Assembly: GCA_003117195.1 (NCBI GenBank) | Contig: BDSI01000222.1 | Span: forward strand, 45,543-109,542 | Source: Eudorina sp. 2006-703-Eu-15 | Taxonomy: Eukaryota; Chlorophyta; Chlorophyceae; Chlamydomonadales; Volvocaceae | Direction of reading: 5' to 3' | Length of the DNA stretch: 64,000 nt | Shown here: positions 56,026 through 64,000 of the stretch, in pieces | Numbering within the stretch: position 1 is the first letter of the stretch | How the letters are laid out: the number at the start of each line of letters is the position of its first letter | Position numbers and translations under genes: made by a program | The notes under the pieces: model-generated | What the model saw: the letters and a program-made list of their open reading frames with translations, nothing else | Databases searched by the model: none | What the model was told of the DNA's origin: nothing

Positions 56026-59008
56026 GCGTTGTGAGGTGGCAAGAAGGACAAACGAAACCCCGGAACGAAGGGGATTTGAACTAGGAGAGCGACGGTGAAC
56101 CGGCGGGGTTATCATTTGGGCGAAAGATGACTGCCAGCACGATCAGTGCTGCGGGTGGTAATGAGGGTGTTGGTGGTGGCGGTGATGTGGGAGGAGTAAC
56201 GCAAAACAGGCAACGATGCAACAGCTTGGGGACATGGGGAGCTGCGTGGGGGGGGACACAGCATCGTAACAGCGGTACCTTGTACGGCGCGTAGTACATG
56301 CACACGTGGCCCCGCGTATGGCCGGGCGTGAAGATGAACGTCACGTCGTGCTCGGCCTCCACGCCGCCGCCGCCGCCGCCGCCGGCGGCACCAGCAGCGG
56401 ACGCCGCTACCTCCGCCGCCGCCGCCGCCGACTGTACGACAGACCCGTCGTGTCGCAGCACCCAGGGCCCCTCTCCGGTCAGCTTGATTTCCACCTCTGT
56501 ACGACGTTGCAAAATTGCAAGTACAACAGCGATGCAGCAACGCTGACTCTGCCTTTCCTCACGTCAGAGCTCGAACCCCTGGAAAAGGGACAGGAGGGCC
56601 AACATCCGACCGCCGCACCCGCACCCGCACCCGCACCCGCAGCGACCCCCATGCAACGATGACCCTTGATTCCTGCGAACCCCAACTGCCCCTCAACCGC
56701 GTCGCGTCAGCTGTCTTCGTCTCTCCAATGCCTCCCCCCGGCGCCTCGTGCCAGGCTCCCCGCCCCTGATCTCCCTAGCTAGCGTCAAGAGGGCTTACCC
56801 CGTTACCCGCCCTCCCCCACCTGGCGTTTGCCCCTCCCCCTCCCTTGCCCCTCCCTTGCCCCTCCCTTGCCCCTACCCTCCTTCCCCTCCTCTCCCCCTT
56901 CCCCTCCTGGAGAGTCGTCACCCACTGTCGGTCCCCTGACGGGGGTTGACCTCCAGCGCATGCAGGATGCGGGTGGCGCCGAAGTGCTTGGCCCAGGTCT
57001 GGGGGCAGCGGTCAAGGAAGGGGAGGAATTCAGGGAGGAGGAGAGGAAAGGAGAGGAAGGTGGGGCAGGGGAGGAATTCAAAGGGGGGCAGCGAGGGAGG
57101 CGTCGCATTTGGAGGCGGGGTTTCAATCGGGTCGCGGCGAGAGGCAGTGATAAGACCCGGGCGCGTGAACACACACCAAAACGAAAACACACATATGCCG
57201 CGCACGCACATCCGCACGTCGTCATCAGCGCGCGCGGGTGTTGTACGGCAGCGTGTACGACACACACACACACACACCTCGTGTCCCCCCACGTCGTCAC
57301 GGTGTGTGAGGAACATGTACTTGACGCCGCCGAGCGCCTCGATGCGGCGAGCCAGCACGGGGTTGAAGCGGGGGACGTCGACCATGATGTTGCCGCCCTG
57401 TGTGTGTACGGTGTACGGTGTACGGCATCCGGCGGCGGCGGACACCAGAGCGTCAGTACTCTGGCCACGAGGAACAAAACGGGTACTGGGAAATGAAAGC
57501 GGCATTTGAATGTGAGTGCTTGCATAAAATTTGGCGAACGTCGGTTGGTAGCAGGGGTGTGACAACCAACGCGTGTTCAACGGCCAACGGCCAACGGTCA
57601 ACAACGGCACGGTCAAGCGCCAGCGCGGCCTCACCTCACGAACGATCAGGTAGGGGCAGCCCGCGAAGGACGATTCCGCCGTCCAACCCGTGTAGTACAC
57701 CCCCTCCGTCGACGACGCTGCCGTACGGGTACCGTCGGTACGGCACATGCCCGGCACGCGTGCCGGCAGGCCGTCCTGCGCCTCCCGCAGTTCCTCCGCC
57801 GTGCGGTCGGTGACGTGGATCGAGTACCTGCAAGTGCACCGGGCCCGGAAGATTCCTCACACTTCCAGACATAGCGGTGTCCAGAGGGTTCAGAGGACGT
57901 ATCGTCACTATTCCAGAAAGCTCAGGATGATAGTTCGGTGCGCTTCTCACTTCACACAACACACCAGACCCGGAAGCACAGGCCCCGGGGGCAGGGCCGG
58001 GGCCCAAGTCGGCCACGGCTTTTTGCTGACGGGCTCGGCTCGGCTTGGCTCGGCTCGGCGAGAGAACAACACAAGGGTTGGCTTCCCCCGATGGACAGCA
58101 ACGGACGGCGCTCCTCCTCCAGCTGACCGGTACCCATCATGGTGGCGTCATCAGGGGGCAAGGGGCGGGCGCAACTGTCGCGGGCCGTGGAGAAGTTGAT
58201 GACAACGGTCAACAAGACCGGTCACGGTCGCTCCTAGAGAGCCGTCCCCCTCGTCCTGGCCCCGAGGACATGGCCCAGCCTCGGCCCCAGCTGCGGTTGC
58301 GGTTGCGGTTGTTGATGCGGTTGCGGTTGCGGGTGCAGTTGCTGGTGCACGTCTCCCCCAGTCGCCACTCAAACCCCAGAGCCCTCCGGGCTCCGATTCA
58401 CACGTTCCGTTCCGTTGTCCACCACAACCGCACCGGCGTCACCGCCCACACGCACATCACACGCGTCTATCGTACTTCCGTACTGCCGTACTTACGTGGG
58501 GCAAGACAGCAGCGCCCGGAGCGCCAGCACGCGGCCCTCCCGGTCGCTCGGCTGCGCCACCACCGCCGACTGGTCGCCCACGCGGCCGAACGTGGAGGGC
58601 GCCATCCAGCGGCACGTGTCGCAGTCTGGGCGCCCGAGGAAGAAGAAACAAAAGGGGGTTGGGGATGTTAAGAAAAAGCCCAGACCCTCCAGGGATGGGG
58701 TGATGTGGGGCGGATACCGTGTTCGGGACATCGAAGGCGTCAGGGAGGGAAAGCGGTGGTAGGGGTCGGCCTTACTTACCAATGCAGGTACGGTCCACGA
58801 AGAACGACCCGGGCACGTTCTCCGGCCGGCGCTCCCGCGCGTTGTGACGCTTGCTGAAATCCATCTCCGCCGCCACGAGTACGGCAACCGACCCACGGGT
58901 CCGGCTGGCCCGGCGGGATCGGGATGCGGACGCGGCGGCGGACCCACTCGCGTACGACGGGGGCAGGCTGCAGCCGCCGTGCCGCGCTGCGCCGCGGAGC
59001 GCCAGCAT
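54801..59008 (-). CDS. Plastid-type ferredoxin-like plus metallo-beta-lactamase fold protein
   Basis: Nine exons with all phases closing: 58780-59008 (ATG 59008), 58496-58625, 57635-57827, 57278-57397, 56926-56998, 56279-56496, 55877-55936, 55415-55517, 54801-54937 (stop TGA), giving 420 residues. Residues 1-60 are Ser/Arg/Ala-rich with RGSVAVLVAAE at the end, a typical plastid transit peptide. Next comes a 4Fe-4S-ferredoxin-like part (RPENVPGSFFVDRTCIDCDT, CRWMAP, ALLSCPT), then the hydrolase fold: MFLTHRDDVGGH, TPGHTRGHV, LFSGDH and a last PAHGRR. This order matches a plant/algal family annotated as metallo-hydrolase/oxidoreductase. The substrate is unknown. A polyAla/polyGly loop interrupts the fold before HDVTFIFTPGHT. 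The usual PGHG near the end is PAHG here. Confidence 0.92.
55952..56024. repeat. (GT)n microsatellite
   Basis: About 72 bp of GT in the intron between the exons at 55877-55936 and 56279-56496. Confidence 0.95.
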
Positions 59009-61847
59009 GGCACCCTCTTGTGTGGTGCAGTACGGCAAGGTAGTACGGCAGGGTACGGAGGGTGCTGTGATTGCCGATGCCTATCTGCCGAGGGTGGGGG
59101 CAAAGCGGTTGCGGGCAGCGAGGTACGTATGTGGTTGTTCAGTGATTCAAGTGTTGGGCCCACAAGGCGGTATACACGCGGCACAAATGTTGGTGTGGAG
59201 CCTCAAATTGGGCGATAGTGACATATCGTACTTCATGACATGCCGTACAGTGGGAGCAGCGGAGGCCACATCAAGTGGTGGCGAGGTCGAGGGCCTCCCT
59301 TGGGGGTCCGACGGGTGGTACGGCATGGATGGGGCAAGCGCGGGGGAAGTGGGCTTCTGACCATCTGAAGCCCCAGGCGCACCGAATGCCCCAGGCGTCG
59401 TGTTGTTGTACGTACACCGTGGCAGTACGGGCCCAGCAACCCGGACCCGTGGGACCCGTGGGACTGCCCGGGAGGGTGGGGGTCAGGGTCGAACACGATC
59501 TAACGCTTCAATTGTCGCACACCGACGTGCAGAGTTGCCTGAGCAAACGCGCGGGGGCCCTATGTTCTATGAACGGGCAACCACGACGCGCCAGGCTGTC
59601 ATTACCACCGTTGCAAACGCGTTACAGCGAGCGGGGCAGTGTAATGCCAGCCGGTACCGTGGGACGGTCACGAGGAAGGGACTGATGCAGCAAGCTGACC
59701 GCACCCGCAACGTGACGCCGGCCGGGCGCAATACAAAACAACGTGATTTCGGCCGTTGCGAAGTCCTCCAACCCGTTTGCTGTCAATCCCATGTCATTGA
59801 GCCGCAAAACTTGCCTGTAAGTACAGGACGACCTCCAAGATGCAGCGCCTCCTTGAAATAGAAAGATGTGCGCGTCGCCCAAAAAGGGTATACGTCCACA
59901 GGTGCTCAGAGTCGAACCCGGGCTGTATCGACAACCGTAGCCGTAGACCGAACGGATCCTCTCGTATCATAGGCAGAGTATGATATATATGGTATGGCAA
60001 TCGCATGGTGTGTTCACGTTAAGGGGATTACTTCCTTCTCGGAGGCCGATGACATCGTTGGAACAACGTCATTCAGCTTCGATGACCGTTCAAAGTTCCC
60101 TGTTACTGTGTGGATTGCATGACGAGATCTCATCGCAAAATCAGTTCGCGAACACCGGTATTTACAATGCTGTTCCTGCGAGATTTAGTCATAACGCATT
60201 GGCACACATCCAACACCCAAAATTGTCCAAAAAAAGGCTTCCATAAAATCTGTGGACGGAATCACGGGATTCAGCTGAATGGGGGCAGCACTAAGCGTAG
60301 CCGATCGTGACCTTAGTAATTCGTTGCCCTTACCGTACAACGTCCCGATAAGCGCGATAAGTGAACTGTGCAAGTAACCTACGCAACCCCTCTCATGTAA
60401 CCTACCTGCTGCCCGCGCTGCCCACATACATCGGTCTTGATGCATGGCAGTTACCCATATGCTCATGAGTATCGAGTTGTGTCCTATGAACGTGTGTCTC
60501 GGTTGTGACAGTCCGCGGGGAGCAGCTTCAGCCCTCGCTTCCTTTCGCGCCCAGCCTTTCCCCCCTCTCTTCCCCCCATGCCTCCTTGAGTCAGCTCAAA
60601 GCCCCTGAAGCCCCAGGACCCGGAGGGAGCATGTAAGGCGCCCTCCCCCTTCAACGTTCCGTGTCGAGACCCCGAACAGTGCGCCGTTGCAGCGTACAGC
60701 AGTCGCACACATGGTCACCCGCGATCCAGTCCGCAGACATGATCGGACCTCACCGTTGGCTGGCTGTTGTTTCTGAGTGTTTGGCGCTTCACACACAGTG
60801 CGTCACCCGCCAGGTCGGCTGTACTCCGGGAATGGCGCCGCAAAGCTTAAAGGAGCAGCAGATAGAACCCGCAGTGCGGCCGCGGCCATGCGTGTTCAGA
60901 GGAGCCCCTGCACCGGAGAAGGGCTGCCGTCATACATGCCGAAGCCTGCCGAAGGCGCTTTCGCAACAGCCGCTTTCGCCGTTTCTGTCGGCTGCTGCCG
61001 GGGAAGCGGGGAGAAAAGTGTGGACTGACGTAGGAGCTACCCTTTTAGTGTCATGGGGTCGGAGTTGGTGCAGCAGTATCCCACACACGAGCGGTAGCAG
61101 CAGCCGCCACGGGGCGCCAGCTTCCGTCAATTCCGTCCAGTGACGTTGCAGATAGACCTACCACCGCGATTATTCGAGCCGCTGCTGCCTGGTGCCGCTG
61201 CCGCGCGGAGTCACGTTGCTGCAATCATTCACCTCCCATTGGCCTCAGATGTGTTCAAATGTTAATACTCGGCCGGCAGCTGGTCGCGCCCACAACGGCA
61301 CCAATTCATTCTCATACTGTAATCCAAGGTAAAACTCGCATAGCCAGGAATAGCAATTCAAACTTTCCTCGGAGCTCAAAGTTCATCGCTGTCCTTATTG
61401 GGATTCTCGTTGCGGAGGTGTTTGACTGGACATGAAAAATGACGCTTCTTTGTGGCAGTTACGAAAAGTAATGGCAATACAGTAATGGTAATCAAGTCAT
61501 TTGATCACAGATTGGGCGTTGAGACGCGTAGAGTTATTTTTACCTCATCAGGCATTAGCTTGACATAATAAAGTCAATTACAAATTTTGTTATCGGCGAG
61601 CTTCGGCCATTTGAAAAACCAAACATATCGAAGCTCCGTGTTGCTTAACCAGTGAGCTATTACGCTTTCCAAACACGATGGCCGCAAGGTAGGGCGGGTA
61701 CGACGGGACCTCACGGAATGGTTTCCACAAGCATACCATTTCTCTTCTTGTCTGCAATTTATTTTTTGAAATCTGCCTCCCCGCATTCGTTTGCTGCAAC
61801 GCACATATGATGGCACTCGCTTGGGAAACAGTGTTGTTACCAAAGCA
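59009..61847. other. Intergenic; no firm gene
   Basis: AT-richer than average, especially 59890-60480 and 61140-61850. Open frames at 60661-61143 and 60777-61028 lack recognisable domains. A T-loop-like GTCGAACCCGGG word at about 59910 is not part of a foldable tRNA. Confidence 0.4.
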
Positions 61848-63376
61848 AGCGTTTGGGAACCGGACCTTGAAGGCCGTGGCCCGCAAACGCTTGTCTTCTT
61901 CGGATTTGAAATTCGCGAGGTTTTGAATGAGACCGAGGATGGGGGCCAGCCCCTGCCGAGGATGGGGGCCAGCCCCTGCGGTACCGCCTCAACGAGCAGC
62001 CCATGCCCGTCATTGGCCAGCTGCGCCACGCCGGTAACCCCGTCTACGAGCCGACGACCGATTGCGTTTTGTTTGTGGATGGCGCCGCCATCAAACGGCT
62101 GGACGTAGACAACCGAATCAGCATTGTCGCTTGCCGGGAGGTGCACGGGCCTAACAATCAGGATGGCTGCGGTGAATGGGCGCAGTTCTCGTATAGCATC
62201 TGGGGAATGGCCGCAGACGGCAAGGGGAGCGTCTACGTAGGAGATTCGCCGATTTTCCTGAGATGCCTCCGCCTGCTCGACATGAAGACCGGCAGCGTGC
62301 GGACGATTTAAAACTCAACCGTCCGGGAGGGCATCTGGGTCGCGATGTCGTACGATGCCGTATTGGATGTGCTGGTTGGGGCCACCGAAAGGACCGTGAT
62401 GTGCGTCCAGGTGTACGGCATGAACACAGCCACCCGGCCGGTCGCATCCATTTCATCTTTTCCAGCGTTTATAAATGCATCTTCCGTTACTAAGCCGTAC
62501 AGCTTCCTTGCCGGATCCGGGTCCGATCTCTACGTGTTCAACAAACTTACTCTCACAGTCGTTGACCTCGTAACGGGTGATTCCAAAGTGATTGCGCAAC
62601 AGCTCCCGGACACCGTGGGTACGCCAATAGCCATGGCACTTCTGCCGGAGGGGACGCTGATGGTCGTCTCCACCACAACGGACACAACCGAGTGGCGAAG
62701 CCACCTCCTGATCTGCCGGAGTGATGGCAGCGACGCACATCGCTTTGCGCCCAGCAGCGAGACGCTGGCGGGCTGGCGGAGCAGCCGCCCTCGCGTCCCC
62801 GAAGTTCAACGACTGCTGCGAGCCAACCACGGGGCCGCTAGCGACAGCTGCGGCGGTGGCGGCGGCCCTAGCAGCCCGATTGTCACCGTGCGCGTGGCGT
62901 CAGATCAAACCTTCATAGCTCATCGGGCGGTCCTGGCGGCGAACAGCGAGTACTTCAAGCAGCTGCTGAGACCCGAGGGTGGCTTTACGGACAGCGGCGC
63001 AGCCGAGGTTTCCTTGCCGGATGCAAACCCGGAGGCCTTCGGGCACCTGCTCGCACACATGTACGGCGGTGAGCTGCAGATGCCGTACGAGCTGCTGCGC
63101 CCCGCGCTGGAGATTGCGAGCCGGTTGCTCATGCCCGCGGCCTGCATCGGCGTTCTCCAGCAGCAGCTGATGGCGGGGATGACCCCTGGGTCGGTCGTGT
63201 CGGACCTGTGCTGGGCCGAGCAGTACGGCATGACAGCGCTCGTACCGCAGCTCAAGGCTTTCATGCTGGCGAATGGCAAGGAGGTGGCGTCTGCCAGCCC
63301 GCAGGCTTTGGCCAAGCTGGCCGCGCAGCACCCGGACCTGGCGGGTGATCTGCTGGCCAGGACGCTCTCCAAGTGA
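61848..63376 (+). pseudogene. BTB/POZ protein with N-terminal beta-repeat region, apparently broken
   Basis: The C-terminal half is intact: a BTB domain from VTVRVASDQTFIAHRAVLAA to LLAHMYGGELQMPYELLRPA and a BACK-like helical tail ending LLARTLSK (stop 63374-63376). Such BTB proteins recruit cullin-3 ligases or form scaffolds (family knowledge). Upstream, a frame with CVLFVDGAAIKRLDVDNRIS and GMAADGKGSVYVGDS resembles the NHL/kelch-like repeats found before BTB in Chlamydomonas relatives. Three defects are visible: a 23-bp tandem duplication (61934-61979) shifts the frame between FFGFEIREVLNETEDGGQPL and RYRLNEQPMPV; an in-frame TAA stands at 62309-62311 (GSVRTI*NSTVREG) with homology continuing in the same frame; and no start codon is evident upstream. 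A shorter protein from ATG 62345 (343 residues) could still be made. Confidence 0.75.
61934..61979. repeat. 23-bp perfect tandem duplication
   Basis: Two identical units (61934-61956, 61957-61979) starting CGAGGATGGGGGCCAG. Removing one unit restores a continuous frame in the BTB gene. Confidence 0.95.
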
Positions 63377-63664
63377 GGAGGGAAGTGCGGCTCAGCACCT
63401 TGCCCAGATGCGGACTACTGGTTGTCAGGAGGCGCAAGGTGGCGCTACGGACAGCAGGTTTGAGGTGCCACCCACCTAAATGCCTCAATCTATCTATGTA
63501 TCTGTCCATGGACGGAGTTGCGCATGTCCGGATGATTGCTTAGTTAGGCACGGTGCAGCACCGTCGGCGGTCCGGGCGTGTGCTGGTGGTTGTGGGTGGT
63601 TGGGGTTGGTTGGGGTGCATGAGGGATGGCTCGCGGGTCGGTGGGTTCGAATGGCACGTCTCGT
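63377..63664. other. 3' flank of the BTB gene
   Basis: No gene. GT-rich in its second half (TGGTTGTGGGTGGTTGGGGT). Confidence 0.4.
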
Positions 63665-63745
63665 TGTAACACGGCGCCGCTAAAGGCTTCTCGAGGTGCT
63701 GTGCAGGGTCATTGTTAGGGATTTATACTGTAACCCAGCGTTACA
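63665..63745 (-). mobile_element. 81-bp LTR of a TRIM element (3' LTR)
   Basis: Minus-strand reading: TGTAACGCTGGGTTACAG at the start, GTATAAAT a little inside, GTGTTACA at the end, so TG...CA ends with a 6-bp inverted repeat. It is preceded in element orientation by the polypurine tract AGGGGGGGAGAA (63746-63757). Confidence 0.8.
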
Positions 63746-64000
63746 TTCTCCCCCCCTGAGGGGAACGTCCATGTTCCTCACTGCGTCCCCGCAGTGCACA
63801 GTCCACTCCGCCATGCCTCCCCCACCACGAGGTTGGCCAGGCCTCGCGTCACGTCATGCGGCAACACCCGGACCGTCTCCGGCACATGCGTCCCTAGCTG
63901 GGTTCTTGGAGTGGAAACCTCAGCGCCCCTCCAGACTCGAATTCACGACCTGCCGAGGTCGTACGGAAAGAGTACTGATACTCGATACCAATTGTAACAC
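63665..64000 (-). mobile_element. TRIM (miniature LTR retroelement), truncated by the window edge
   Basis: Second LTR begins at 63993 with TGTAACAC, identical to the first eight bases of the 63665 LTR on this strand. The internal region is only 247 bp (63746-63992), with no coding capacity. Next to the upstream LTR, two bases inside, is TGGTATCGAG, matching the start of the primer-binding site for initiator tRNA-Met (TGGTATCAGAGC); next to the other is a polypurine tract. The left target duplication should be CTCGT (63660-63664). It lies about 290 bp downstream of the BTB gene. Confidence 0.8.

Overview
This window looks like nuclear DNA of a volvocine or Chlamydomonas-like green alga. The evidence is GC-rich, intron-dense genes with GTGAGT/GTRNG donors and CAG acceptors, long (CA)n/(GT)n tracts and minisatellites in introns, alanine/glycine runs inside conserved proteins, and a gene set that mixes plastid (TGD2), mitochondrial (mitoferrin) and cilium-associated (tubulin-tyrosine-ligase-like, WDR54) families. 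Exon models were assembled by eye from splice sites, reading phase and family similarity; models where every phase closes are marked as firm.

Layout. 1-971 (+): 3' end of an unrecognised gene with an acidic then lysine-rich tail. 2011-4972 (-): PAN/Apple-like cysteine-repeat gene (paralogue A), one exon of which is split by a 401-bp hAT-like MITE. 7132-11554 (-): tubulin-tyrosine-ligase-like protein. 12560-13763 (+): 3' end of a LINE. 14369-17103 (-): plastid-type helical-repeat protein. 19023-22597 (+): mitoferrin-type carrier. 26060-30546 (-): WDR54. 31013-36145 (+): TGD2, divergent from WDR54 across about 466 bp. 38944-43568 (-): J-domain protein plus a very long exon with GDD repeats, probably one gene. 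45 kb: a decayed direct duplication. 47.5-48.3 kb (+): a second LINE fragment. 48695-52862 (-): secreted PAN-like paralogue B, complete with signal peptide and a 34-bp minisatellite in intron 1. 54801-59008 (-): plastid ferredoxin plus metallo-beta-lactamase fusion. 61.8-63.4 kb (+): BTB/POZ gene that looks broken. 63665-64000: a miniature LTR retroelement (TRIM) running off the window.

Mobile and repeated DNA is the most unusual layer. There are three hAT-like MITEs with perfect 8-bp target duplications, a second MITE family (one copy nested in the first, another with a perfect 8-bp duplication), a TRIM with recognisable primer-binding site and polypurine tract, two LINE 3' ends in opposite orientations, and three short dispersed modules that recur in introns. 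No CRISPR, rRNA or convincing tRNA was seen. I did not find a multi-gene 'system'; neighbouring genes appear functionally independent. The best novelty candidates are the J-domain/GDD-repeat protein, the MITE-split PAN exon, the TRIM and the recurring CA-tailed module.
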